DNA from: Stagonosporopsis chrysanthemi
Taxonomy: Eukaryota; Ascomycota; Dothideomycetes; Pleosporales; Didymellaceae
Length of the DNA stretch: 64,000 bases
Assembly (NCBI GenBank): GCA_022560025.1
Contig: JAFISE010000083.1
Location: 1 to 64,000 of the forward strand
Direction of reading: 5' to 3'
Below the pieces are notes generated by a model. The model was not told the origin of the DNA and made no database searches. It saw only the letters and a list, made by a program, of their open reading frames with translations. This document shows positions 45,258 through 56,526 of this stretch, one piece after another (position 1 is the stretch's first letter; each line of letters opens with the position of its first letter). The translations under genes and the position numbers were made by a program.

Positions 45258-47559
45258 ATGACAATGAAAGAAGCACAACCGGCCATGCGCCTAACCAACG
45301 TCGAAGATGGGGAAACCATTCATCAAGTACTGAATTCATCTTTCATCCTTCTGGGACTGTGGCTAACAACGGTATCAGCGCTGTCTCTTGGTAACAGGAA
45401 CGTGTCAGTCCGGTGGATCTGAAGACTACATCTCAGTGAAGACCACAGGTGCAGACAACCTTGAGGTGTTCCCGGAACAGACCTGGCCTGTTCACAGTGG
45501 CTTCTTTAAAGCCCTGGTCATGCTGTCCCCTGGTCCCAACACGATCGAAATCATTCACAACCAACGACACAAGCAAGAAGCGTCCTTGAAGATTACGCTG
45601 CAGTATATGCCATTGCTCCAATACCCACCGCTTCATTTAGCGATAATGATAGCCAAAGACTCACCACTCCTCATGGATTGCCCGCCTCAGAAAGCTGCTG
45701 GCCTGTCTTCGGCTCACTCTGATCTATCGGCCGCGATTGAGAAATTCCGCATGACTGCATACATGTGGCAAGCCATGACCGCCGAGGATTTCAGAGCCAA
45801 GGGACTTGGAAGGAGAACCTTCCGCTTGGAAGAAGAGTGGACTGTCGATACTGTCAGTCGAGATTTCATCAACGCTCGGCATTTTGAACATTACGGGAGT
45901 GACTCCGAGAACGCCATACGATCGACAGCAAAGGTCAACATTGTGAGATCTTCGAAGACAAAGAAAGAGATACTGTACGCTGAAGGCAACGATGCGAGTC
46001 CCGACAGCAAGAACAAGCTGTTTTCCATCTTCATGGAGGCCCTTGCTGACCATGGCGGCCAATTCGAATCATCGTCCTCTCCTGTTGTAGCTGGCTTGAT
46101 TTTGGATGCACATTATAACCAAAGCTCGGGTTCGGCTCTTGGACACGTCAGTCATGGATGTCACGATCCCTCTGGAATATCTTTGGGAACTTTCGGCAGC
46201 CATCTGACGTACTCTTGGCCGCGCTTCACAGAAGAAATCACAGGTTGCTTGACGGATGCTCGGGTGCCCGGGGCCAAGCTATCGAAAGACAACTTGACTA
46301 TTTGGGAGTCCTGCGCCTTCGGTCAATCTTCTTTCCTGTCGGCTGTCGGCCTTGCCTTTGGCGTCGGTTCTGCCCCTCTCAAGAAAGGGGACCTGAACGC
46401 CACGGCGCGGGATTGGCAAAAGCAGTTCTTGCCAGGCAAAGATGTATCTATCGCGGCATCAGAAGATGTGAATATGGCTGGCAGCGCAACATTCGATCTC
46501 AAAGACGCTTTGAACCTCCGGTTCTCGCGTCACCTCCTTCTGCCTACAGATAAACGTTTCACAGACGCACAACGTAATGCTGAGCCGTTGGCAGAGCCGA
46601 AGTTCACCGATAATGAGAGAGGCGAGCTTGACGTTGCCTTGCAGCTCACATCTGCTGTCGGCATCGCGCGGATCACCTTCAATAAGGTACCTGAGACCAC
46701 GCCTTCGATTAGCTCGCCGATCGACGAACGCGAATACTCTCAAGACGACCTCGAGCGACGCTTCGACAGATCTCAACCTCTGCGACTCGACATTCTGGGC
46801 CTCAACGGTAAAGAGTTCACCATCGCGAACGTGTGGAAAGTACTGTCTGTGGGAACGTTCGTCCGCATTCCAGGAAGCTCCGTCCGTCTCTATAAACGCT
46901 CTGTCTACACGGACGGGGTCGAGAACTCCGTTGATGACATGTGTGAATGGGCTCAGCTCCTGAAGGAGCGCGGTCCAGACGGCAACATCTACCGCGCAAC
47001 CTCAATCGATCTTCGTGTCGGCTGCTGGTGGGACGGCGGTGTGATCGAGTACGCAGACGGACACAAGAGTCACTGGGGGCCCATGCGCTCAGGTGGACGC
47101 GAACACGAATTCGGTGGCCACGCCTCAGAGGTCATCGACTTGCCGCCCAACGCGAACATCAAACGCATTGAGGTCAACAGGGGTAGGGGTAGCCAGCACA
47201 TGCAAGGCGTCCGGATGCGTCTCACGGACCGCACTGTGCGTGGAGAGTTGAACGCGAGGCACGATGATAACGCCAATGTCATTCGCTTGGAGCCCGCGTC
47301 GCATGAGGTCATTGTTGGGTTCTATGGAAAGAGTGGAAGTTATGATGGCGTAATGGAGTTTGGAATCATTACTGTATCAAAGGCTGTTGGTCTGGAGGGA
47401 CTCCCTGATGCGGTGTATGACTTGCCTGAGCTGAGAAACACAGTTGGCATGGGAGAGGGTGAGTTCAACTTTGGTGGTCGTGGGCAGGATACCGCGGACG
47501 AGGACGAAGACGAGGATGAAGACGACGAGGACGACAACACTGTCGACGGCGATGACTAG
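45258..47559 (+). CDS. PF12044/YIL108W-type metallopeptidase homologue with jacalin-like domain; zinc site lost
   Basis: Two exons, 45258-45326 and 45379-47559 (52-nt intron, GTACTG..CTAAC..CAG), give 749 aa; splicing restores the N terminus MRLTNVEDGETIHQ. The family is the fungal putative zinc metallopeptidase represented by yeast YIL108W. GTFGSHLTYSWPRFTEEI and WESCAFGQSSFLSAVGLAFG align with the family core, where the latter normally reads AFLHEVGHAFGxxH. Here the two histidines, the catalytic glutamate and the next histidine are replaced (S344, A345, L348, and S in VGSA), so no HExxH remains. From about residue 566 a jacalin-like domain follows (GCWWDGGVIEYADG, then VGFYGKSGSYDGVMEFGII). 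An acidic tail (DEDEDEDEDDEDD) ends it. The frame is intact, so it looks like a retained pseudoenzyme rather than a pseudogene. Confidence 0.85.
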
Positions 47560-50244
47560 ATTAACGCACATAGTGACTAGAATTAAAGCTGACACTCCCT
47601 GCCAGCTCAGCATTTCTTCGCGTTCTTTGCGCGAATCCTTTCCTTCTTCGCCTTCCTCGTCCACAAATCCATCGCGACCAGCCGCAGATGATACACTGTC
47701 GCAACCTGTCACTGTTCTTACGCACAATACTCCCCAGTGCTCACAAATCACGGTGGAGATGGTTGTAGGGTAGCAACGGCAAGATTGCCACGGTGCTAGT
47801 ATTGTGCTGTGGCTGCGACAGTCCACGCTGTCGGCCTCCATTGACGAGACTACAATGGGCTCTCAGTCGCGAAACGAGGATTCAAAGCAAGTCACATGCG
47901 TGGACAGCGCCGCCTGAGGCATTCGAGACTGGTAGGAAAGAGTATTGCTCTACCAGGACGCCGCATCGCACACCGTGCCATGGCTGCCGTAGGCTGAGCG
48001 TGCGTGCTCCAGATCATACAATTATCGGTGTAATGTCGAGAAGGGAGAGGTGCAAGATGTAATCGCTCGAAGAAGGATCCACAACGTGGTACGTCGAAGA
48101 TACGGTGAGCGGGAATCAAGAATTGCAAATTTATCAACATCAACTTCAGGACAACCGGATTGCCTGACTGGCGTCACTTGGTAATACCCGTGTCTGTTCT
48201 TGTCACATACTGTGCCTTGCGTCGCAAGGACAGACGTCGTACTTGCGCGCTCTCATCAACTCAGTGCATGCACGATTCGCACATTACGAATCTCTACATC
48301 GTGTTTCACAATCACAAATATTGGTATGTGGAGCGAGAACACGCAGGTCCCGCGGGACACGTTCCTATCACTAAAATGCAGGGCCGCAGTGCCGCAGCAA
48401 GTGTAGTACCACTACCTCGTCAAACGCTTGGACTCTCAGAAGTTGGGCCTTGCAATCTACGCAGAGGAAACAATCCTCGGTATGCCTGCCGAGAACACCT
48501 ATATACCTCAGGACTTATCATCGTGCGCAATCGCTCCACCCCTGGGCATTTGAAACAGCAACCAAACACTTTGACAGCGAAGACTCCCATCGCGACTTTG
48601 CAGGCTGCGATCGCTCGCTCGAGTGGAGAATGAGGCCTTTTCGAGTGGCAGGCAGGTATCGTGGGAGTACAGCGCACAAGCTTGGACATGTCTAGGCCAC
48701 AGCGTCATCAGATATAGAGATTGGACGAGCGGCTATCTGGTCGTGCGGACAAAATGGGTGCAGCGAGAACGGGAGCAATGCGCTCCAATCAAATTGAGTG
48801 AGGTGACGCCCAATCAGGCTGGCCAGACGTTGCGATCTGAAACACGACGCCGACCTCAGGCTGTGACGACTCTCGCGCTCTCTTCATGAATCGCGAAAAC
48901 AGCGCGTCGCTGACACTGTACTAAGCCGAAGCCCAGTCTTTGCCCAGACAACATGTGCTGAGTTGTGTTTGCCTAGAGAAACAATGAGGCAGCTTTTGTT
49001 GCTGCGCGCGAGAGCTCGATACAGACGGGCTAGACTGCATGCAGGGCGCTAAGCGTTGCGACGTGAAACTTAGCGTCGAGGCTGGAAGTGGGGACGCAAG
49101 CCGACGACACTTCACCACCCATTCGCTTGCGGGAGGTTTCTCTGGCGACGCGCCCAACGGCGCACCGTCACCTGTCGTCGGGTGGTGCAAGCCTCGTCAT
49201 TTCATTCTCGGTGCGCTTAGCACCGCCGAGCCACATCACCTTTGTTCGCCCGACCTGGTCCACGGTGTCGCGGCGCGGCGCGCTCATTTGGGCGGTGTGG
49301 GCCGTGAAATGGGCTTCATGACTGCCATCGACAGGCTCGCGGTGGCTTTCAGTTACAGTGGAGACCATGCCCGCTGGGATCTACACGCGATCTAGATGAT
49401 GCCTAGCTGCCGTGTTGAAGTGTCGTAGATCCACGGCACGCTGTTCCTGCGACGCATTGACTCAGCCCTTGAACGTTTCCCGCCTCATATGGCCGGTAAG
49501 GCGACGAACTACCGAAATCGGTTGCACCAGAAGCACGGAAGAATATGCAGCTGTAGGCGCTACGCCGCGATATTACTGCGGGCCGGGGACGAGTTTGCTG
49601 GCGGTTACAGTTCAGGTCCGACGTTGAAACGCAGATCCAACATCCACACACTAGGCCCAGAAGCTTGAGTGCGGAGTCGCGTGGAGTGGCGCTCTGTTTT
49701 GACGCCTCGTGTGTACTACACTCTATTGGCTCTTGTCTCTTCTTGCCTTCCAGGCCTGGACAATGTTCAACGTTGCTCAGCGTTTGGCTCGTCCTCTTTC
49801 ATCCGCCTAATAAAGCACTGTGCCCACCTGTGCAAATAAGGCAGTGTTCACACAGTGATACGCCGTCTCTCCTCATCTTCCTCTCCTTCGCCCCCCGTTT
49901 ACGCTGTGCGTGTCGGTATTTGGTGGCTTAATACATTGTTCTATTGAACAAGAGTCTGTCGCTGTTCACGGTGAAGAGGAACCGGTCACGAGTAACCTGT
50001 ATTGTGCGCTCATCAAGTCGACGCCAAGGCCACATTCAATCCTACTTCAACACCCGATAATTTTCTCTATTCACCTACTTTTTTTCTTCTTCTTCAGACA
50101 ACTTTGCAAGCAATCGACAGAACAACGCATCTTTGCGACAGCGCTTCACGGCTTCCACTTGCATTTCAACACACGCGTTTCGGCAGGGCCAAAAACGTTT
50201 ACTTTCCTTCCCCACACAAACAAAAAACAAACACGCACATCATC
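47560..50244. other. Long intergenic region
   Basis: About 2.7 kb with no frame resembling a protein and no RNA gene seen. The last 150 bp before 50245 is a C/T-rich leader (tttttttcttcttcttcag) typical of a strongly expressed fungal gene. Confidence 0.5.
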
Positions 50245-51576
50245 ATGATGCGCTACACAACAGCTCTGGCGGTGCTGGCCGTCGCCCCGCTTGCTCTGGG
50301 CCACACCTGGATTGAGCAGCTTCGTAACGTCGACGCCAAAGGCAACTATGTAGGCGAGTATGGCTACCCCCGTGGCATGATGTCCAAGACCGACCAGGGC
50401 TACAACGGCGATGCCATGAACTGGCTGTTGCCCGTCCAGCCCAAGGTCTTCATCGACGAGACCTCGCCTCTGTGCCACACATCTCAGACCAAGCAGAAGC
50501 AGTCCTCTGACAAGTACCCTCGCCTGCAAGCAGTTCCAGGTGGGTTCGTTGCTATGCGCTACATGGAGAACGGCCATGTCACCTTGGTTGATCCCGCGAC
50601 TGGCCTCGGCAAGCCCGAGAAGGGCGGCACCGTCTTCGTCTACGGCACCACAGAGCCCAAGGAGGACGAGAAGCTCGTTGACGTCCTGCGCTGGACTCAG
50701 GACGGCGCTGGCGGCGATAAGCGCGGCGTACTGCTTGCAACCAACGACTTCGACGACGGCCGCTGCTACGAGGTGAACAACACGCCTGTCTCGCAGGACC
50801 GCCGCGTCACTGACCCCAACTTCGCCATGGGCCAGGTCGCTGACGGCCCCGGCAACTACCCGCTGTTCTGCGAAACCAACGTACAGGTCCCTGACACCGC
50901 ACCCAAGGGCAAGCCGTACACCATCTACTGGGTCTGGCAGTGGAACACCGCGCCCAACGTCGACCCTGGACTGCCGGACGGCAAGGACCAGTACTACACC
51001 ACCTGCATCGACGTGGACGTGACCTCTGCCGACACCGCTCTCACCGCCGAGGCAGAGACCAAGTTTGCTCTCGGTCCCCAGCAGGACGCCATGGCCAGCG
51101 CCGTCTCCGACTTCGCGAGCCGCACCGCCATTATGACCGACGCGCTGCAGGGCGAGGTCGGTCCCATCTTTGGCTCCGCAACCGCAACAGGTGGCGCCCC
51201 TGCCGCGTCTGGCGCGCCGTCCAACTCCTCGTCCGCAGTCCCAACGCCCACTGCTCCCGCGCTCACCCAGATCACCCCCACCCCCACCATGACCACGCGT
51301 CCCAGCGCCTCGCCCAAGCCGACCTCTGACTCTGGTGATGCCGTCACCGTCACCGACATCGTCACTGTCACTGTCACCGCTGCCACGTCCGGCGCGTCTG
51401 TTGTGCCCACTTCACTGGTCACTTCCGCCGTGCCTTCGGCGGTCACCTCAGCCACCGCTCCCCCTGCATCTGGCACCGTACCCTCCTCTGCACTGGGCGG
51501 CTTCACAATCCCCAGCGGCGCAGCCCGACGCGAGATCCAGCACAAGAACGGCGCCAAGTTCCGCGGTATGTGGTAA
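50245..51576 (+). CDS. Secreted LPMO-like protein with N-terminal histidine (DUF7492-type)
   Basis: One exon encodes 443 aa. Residues 1-19 are a signal peptide (TALAVLAVAPLALG) and cleavage would expose histidine 20 in HTWIEQLRNVD. A second histidine, H111 in MENGHVTL, sits where the partner of a copper histidine brace is expected, and four or more cysteines could form disulfides. Proteins beginning HTWIEQL form a fungal-specific secreted family (DUF7492 in my memory) thought to resemble lytic polysaccharide monooxygenases; activity has not been established to my knowledge. After about residue 290 a long Ser/Thr/Pro linker (TPTPTMTTRPSASPKPTSDS) should be heavily O-glycosylated. The end GAKFRGMW is basic and not a clear GPI signal. 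Two ATGs lie at 50245 and 50248; either gives the same mature protein. Confidence 0.85.
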   Translation: MMRYTTALAVLAVAPLALGHTWIEQLRNVDAKGNYVGEYGYPRGMMSKTDQGYNGDAMNWLLPVQPKVFIDETSPLCHTSQTKQKQSSDKYPRLQAVPGGFVAMRYMENGHVTLVDPATGLGKPEKGGTVFVYGTTEPKEDEKLVDVLRWTQDGAGGDKRGVLLATNDFDDGRCYEVNNTPVSQDRRVTDPNFAMGQVADGPGNYPLFCETNVQVPDTAPKGKPYTIYWVWQWNTAPNVDPGLPDGKDQYYTTCIDVDVTSADTALTAEAETKFALGPQQDAMASAVSDFASRTAIMTDALQGEVGPIFGSATATGGAPAASGAPSNSSSAVPTPTAPALTQITPTPTMTTRPSASPKPTSDSGDAVTVTDIVTVTVTAATSGASVVPTSLVTSAVPSAVTSATAPPASGTVPSSALGGFTIPSGAARREIQHKNGAKFRGMW

Positions 51577-52031
51577 ACCCGAGTTTACACTGTGCTGTTA
51601 TTTCCTTCTTTCTTTCTTTAGACGTGCGCGTGTCTTTTCTTTCTGTGCTCCGGCAGCACGGCATAGACAACCGGTTACTGATGGCACTCTCTGTGGCAGG
51701 CCACAAGTAGATGGCACGCGGGCTTTTTCACGACTACTGATGATATGAGGGCGGCATGTACATGAGGGACACGACTGGTTCTGGCTGGATGGATATACCC
51801 CTGCATACTCGGCGTTTGGATTGGTTTTGAACAGGAGGAATACGGAATACCCAGGTTCTTTCGGCGTTCTCGGTTTCCACACACTTTTACGTAGTTCGCT
51901 TTGCACGATGGCTCGCTCGTGAGGGCGGGACTGTTGTGGGCTGGCTGAATAAACTATTCATCACACTCTATCACACAATCCTCGCTCCCTGATCTGACCC
52001 CGTACCTTAACAAATCAAAGATAGATCCACA
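51577..52031. other. Convergent intergenic region
   Basis: The 3' regions of the LPMO-like and hydrolase genes, with a TTTCTTTCTTTCTTT tract after the LPMO-like stop. No gene. Confidence 0.5.
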
Positions 52032-53362
52032 TTAAAACCCGGCTCCAGCCTTCTCCCCCTCCTCCCTCACCCCAGCGTCCCACGCCTTCAGCAGCTCAAC
52101 AAGATACCCCCTCTTATCGCGCATACTAATACTCACATGCGTATCTCCAAGCATCCTCAACCTCACCCTCTCCCTCCACTGCACCTCCCCTTCCTCGCTC
52201 ACCTCGCCATCCCCCCGCTCTCCCTCGGTCCTCAACCGCGCCGCAACAACTCGCCCATGCTCCGCCGGCACAACCACGTCCTCCGCCCCATACCACAGCA
52301 CAACCGGCACATCCTTGCGCACATCCTCAACCCGAAACCCCCAGTCCACACACACCTTATACCCGTCTTGACACATGGCATCGTACCCGCGCACGAAGCT
52401 CTCGCGCGCCGAGGCAGCCAGGACACGCATGTCGTGCTCGTCAGCGGCGAAGGCGCGATCGGGGGGGCCGAGGCGGCGCAGGCGGGCGGGGGACATGAGG
52501 GCGCGCAGGCGGGCTTCGTCGTCGTCGTCGTCGTTGGGGACGGAGAGCGCGGTCGCGGGGTCGGCGCGGAAGAACCACTGCAGCAGGAAGCGCGGGCTGT
52601 AGCGCCAGCCGAAGGTGAAGCCCAGGTAGGAGGACCAGGCGGCGCCGCGCATGCTGAGGTCGGGCGGGCCGAGGCCGCAGATTATGCAGAGGACGCGGGT
52701 GGCGGGGAGGGAGTGGGCGAGGGCGAGGGCGAACGGGCCGCCGCCTGAGACGCCCTGGGTGGGGGATGTTAGTATGATGCCGTGCGGTGCGGTGCGGTGT
52801 GAGGAACCAAGTCATCATGTTGTGTCGCTTGGTTGACCTCCCACTTCTCTCACCTCCATCTCCCGCCTGTCTTTCTCCCCATACAGGGACGTCTTCTTAC
52901 GCAGGGATCACTCACCATAACAGCATACTCTCTCACCCCCAACCCTTCAACCAACTCCCCCACCTCCTCCGCCCAACTGACCACCGACCTCGTCTTATCC
53001 CCCTCCGCCGGGCTACTCAACCCATATCCCGGTCTATCCACCGCAATGACCCTAACCCCCAGCTCTTTGCCCAACTCGTGGTACCGCGCCCCCTCAATCC
53101 GGCTCCCGGGCAATCCGTGCTGGTACAGGATAACGCGTCCATGTGGGTCTCCATAGTCTGCGTATCCGAGACTTCGGCCGCTGGAGAGGGTGAAAGTGTG
53201 AGAGTATGAGGAATCGAGGGGGTACTTGCAGTTTTGTGGGCCAACTAGGGGTGGATTGGGAGGTGGGAGGGGGAGGGTGGTTCGGCTGGGGCGGGTGAGG
53301 AGATATGTTAAGAGGGTAGTTGTGAGGGCGGCGAAGGTATAGTAGAGGGGTTTGGAAGACAT
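52032..53362 (-). CDS. Alpha/beta hydrolase, membrane-anchored
   Basis: Two exons, 53362-52916 and 52754-52032, give 389 aa. The 161-nt intron is long for this genome but its ends (GTGAGT..CACCCAG) and frame fit. An N-terminal hydrophobic segment (YTFAALTTTLLTYLL) suggests a membrane anchor. Fold landmarks are the oxyanion region VILYQHGLPGSR, the DRPGYGLSSP loop, the nucleophile elbow GVSGG created across the splice junction, a probable acid in WYGAEDVVVPAEHG and the histidine in LGDTHVS. These complete a Ser-Asp-His triad. Substrate unknown; an ester, lipid or epoxide are possibilities. An Asp run (NDDDDDEA) in the lid region is unusual. Confidence 0.88.
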
Positions 53363-53838
53363 GGTCTAGTGTCGTGGATCTAGGTTTGGGTGATGGGTTG
53401 AAAGAGGTGGAAGGGCGCAAGTGTTGATTTATATTTGATTGTGTCGCGATAAATCGGAACCTTTCGTGCGTCCTTCATGCTGAGGATGTGACGAGAGGTG
53501 GTCACGCGATGTTGGCGAAGACCTCTGCTGACGGGCGCCTTTGTTGTGCGAGCTGAGGTCGGAGAGTGTCGGAGGTTGGGTGCCTTGCGTCGGTGAGCCG
53601 GTCGCCGCGTCAAGGGTCCGCCGACTCCAAATGAATCAGAGAATACCAGCGTTGAGAAATATGTATACTGGTAAGGAGAGAGGCTGGGCGTGGTATTTGA
53701 CAAGCGCTCTCACTCGTAACATAAGGCAGAATCTGCTTCGCCGCACGCCTCTGTGGTCCAATCAGCCGCCGCCATCGCTGCGTACAACGCGGCGTTCAAA
53801 AGTAGTGTATCGTCGAAGCATTGTTACGTCTTTGCACT
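53363..53838. other. Intergenic region
   Basis: Leader of the hydrolase gene and the 3' side of the MFS gene. No gene is seen. Confidence 0.5.
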
Positions 53839-55829
53839 CTATCTCCCGCCCCAGCTCGTTCCACTAGCATCAACGCCTGTACTGCCCAAATTCGAACTAA
53901 ATCTCCTCAACCCCTTACCCATTCCAATGGGTATGGACGATCGTCTCCTAACATTGCCCCCTCTTGACCGGCTCCTACCGTCTTGAGGTTGCGTCGAAGA
54001 ACGGCGTCGTTCGAGATCGTTGACATCATCGTCCTCTCCCGCCTCGAAAGACAGAGCTGCACTGGAACGCCGCGTGCTTGTATAGCTCAATATAGCGCCA
54101 GGCTCGCCGAACTCGGATTCGGAGCGTACAGCAATGTCCTCGGGCATGGTTCTCGACCTTGTGGCGTTCTCTTCGTCTTCGAGGGTCGTGTCGTCTTCGT
54201 CTTCGTCTTCGTCTTCAATTTCGGAGTCATCGCTGCCGCCGAAGCCTTTGCCTTCTACCAGCCACCATGTGGGGATAGAAGCAATTAGGGAAATGACTGT
54301 CAGCGTCCAGAAGGGCACGATGATGTAGCCTCGCTTGACACCCCAGGTAAACAAACCGCCTCCAATCGCTGGTCCAGATGCGCGTCCAATCGCTGACACA
54401 CTTGTTGCGACGCCGTTGATGGTGCCAAGGACTTGAAGGCTAGCAGCACTGTTCGTGAGCATGATTGTCGAAGTCGGGAACGCAAAGGTTCCCGCAAGTC
54501 CGCGCACGATTAGCAGGCTCACCATGACGACTTGCTTCGCGGTGGGATCTGGGATGAGGCTGACAAACGGCGTGATGAAGAAGACGACCGGGTAGATCAA
54601 GAATGCGATGCGGAGGCAATTGAGCACACCGAGGTTGCGCGCGAGTGGCGGGAACAGCAGGAACTGGAACAGTGTCGACGAGATGGCAAAGAAGGTGAAC
54701 ATGGCGCCGATTCTTCGTGAGTCGATACCGAAGCCGCCGGAAAATTTGAAGGGCAGGCTTACTGCTGGATCGTTGATGTCTTGTGGAGGGTGGTGCAAGA
54801 AGACCGGAATCAGCTGTGAACTGTCAGTAGACGCAGGCTTCGCAAGGAAATATTACTTACTTGATCATACGCAATCGAGTAGAGCGCTAGGATCGTGTAT
54901 ACGACTAGGTTCAGAGTCGTCTGGTACGTCAACACATCGCGAATTCTCGGCTTCTCAGGCTTCTTCAGCGTGCCTGTAGTATCGACGGCTGTCGACGAAC
55001 CGTTCACGACCTTATGTTGCCCGAGCAAAGGCGCACGCTCCGGCTCGAGAGGCTCTCCCTTTCCTTCAAACCCAAGCACCTTGCGCACAAACGCTGTGAT
55101 TTTCGAACCAGTCCTAAGCCCCAGGTCCTGGTGACTCTTCTTGCTCTCGAGCGTTTCCTGCAGAAACAACCAACCCACCAAGATGCCCACGGCGAAGAAG
55201 ATGGCAGCTACAATGTTCGGCAGGCAGTACGGAAACCGCTCCAACAAGCTCTCACCTCGCGGCGCCCTTGGGTCAATCCGCAGCGGATTCGACAGCGCAC
55301 CACCCAGCGTCGGCCCAAAGATAGCCCCAATCGTATACACCAACGGCATGACGGAGAATGCACGGGGCTGCAACTCCTTCCACGGACACAGCTCAGCGAC
55401 CGTGGTGCGCAGGATACCCACATTGCCGTTGCCCAGGCCCTGTAGAGCGCGCGCCGCCATGGCCATGGGCAAGTTGGTGCTGAACCCCCACAGCAACATT
55501 GTCCACATTGTGTTGAACAGGCCGAGTAGAATGATCGGCTTGCGGCCGTAGTGGTCCGACGCCGCGCCCCAGATCAAGCCCGTGAAGGCCTGGCATATGG
55601 AGAAGATGGCGGACGTGAGGCCGGCCCAGCGTGCAATCTCGTTCTCTGGGACGCCGAAACGCTCCATCAGTTCTGGGACGTAGGGCCAGACCGACGTCAG
55701 GGCTATGGGCTCTGCGAATCGGCATATCGCTGCGGTGCGTTAGCTATGGGATATGCAGGGGGACAAATTGCACGGAGCGGAATTACAGAGGATGACCAGC
55801 TGCTTGACTGGTAGCTTTGGTTCGCTCAT
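53839..55829 (-). CDS. MFS transporter, ZIFL/TetA-like
   Basis: Three exons, 55829-55787, 55729-54861 and 54813-53839 (introns 57 and 47 nt), give 628 aa. The start MSEPKLPVKQLVILSICRFA is typical of this fungal MFS group and is recovered only after splicing the 43-nt first exon. The MFS signature between spans 2 and 3 is GAASDHYGRKPI. RALQGLGNGNVGILRTTVAE and GPTLGGALSNP are further family segments. A loop of about 95 residues with an LLGQ motif separates the two halves. After the last span the protein has a long acidic and Ser/Arg-rich cytosolic tail (DSEIEDEDEDEDDTTLEDEE). Relatives include plant zinc-induced facilitator-like proteins; in fungi the substrate is mostly unknown (drugs, organic anions or metal chelates). 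Confidence 0.9.
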
Positions 55830-56526
55830 GGTGGCGCGGTGCTTTCTGGATGCATGCTATGCCGTAGTCGCAGAGAGTATGGAAAGGCAGCAGAGGCAGT
55901 CAGCCTCGACGTCTGAGTCGCACCCATGGCGGTGGAGTCGATTGCTTATGACCGGTCGGAGGATCCACCCCGCAAGAGACGGTGACGGCTAGCCGGCCAG
56001 GGCCATGCGCGTGCGGGAACGCCGATTGCGCGTCTTGCGCTGTTTGTGCCTCATGCACGCTACTATTCCGAACTCCGAAGTTGTAGTCATTGTACTCCAT
56101 GAAGTAACGCATCGTGTGTCGTTGTCAGAATTGCAGTACACGCTCCGTGCGTTGGCCAGACGCCCCAGTCGCAAGGCTGGAAGGAACGATCTTGAGAACC
56201 ACAGGCTCCACCGCTGATGCAGGCACGACAAAACATGACAGGGGTGTGGCTATCGTCATCCTCAACTCGGTTGACGTGAGCCATCGATTTCTCTTATGGT
56301 GGCTCTTGTCTCAAGCTTTTGCAAGCCTTCTAGCGCCACTCCATGTAACACGCTCTTGTGTTACTGGAAACTTGGGCTGAAGGCTCGACTGTTGCGGATG
56401 ACTTTGTTTGTAGGATGACAGAAAGATTTCGCACAATAAGCCGAGGGGGGCTTAGAGCTCTCACATTTCAGATGCAACAACGACACTCAGCTCTTAGAAC
56501 CCGGACAAAGACGTCGGGTTTGGACA
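55830..56526. other. Intergenic region
   Basis: Promoter of the MFS gene and 3' side of the Nudix gene. No gene is supported. Confidence 0.5.
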
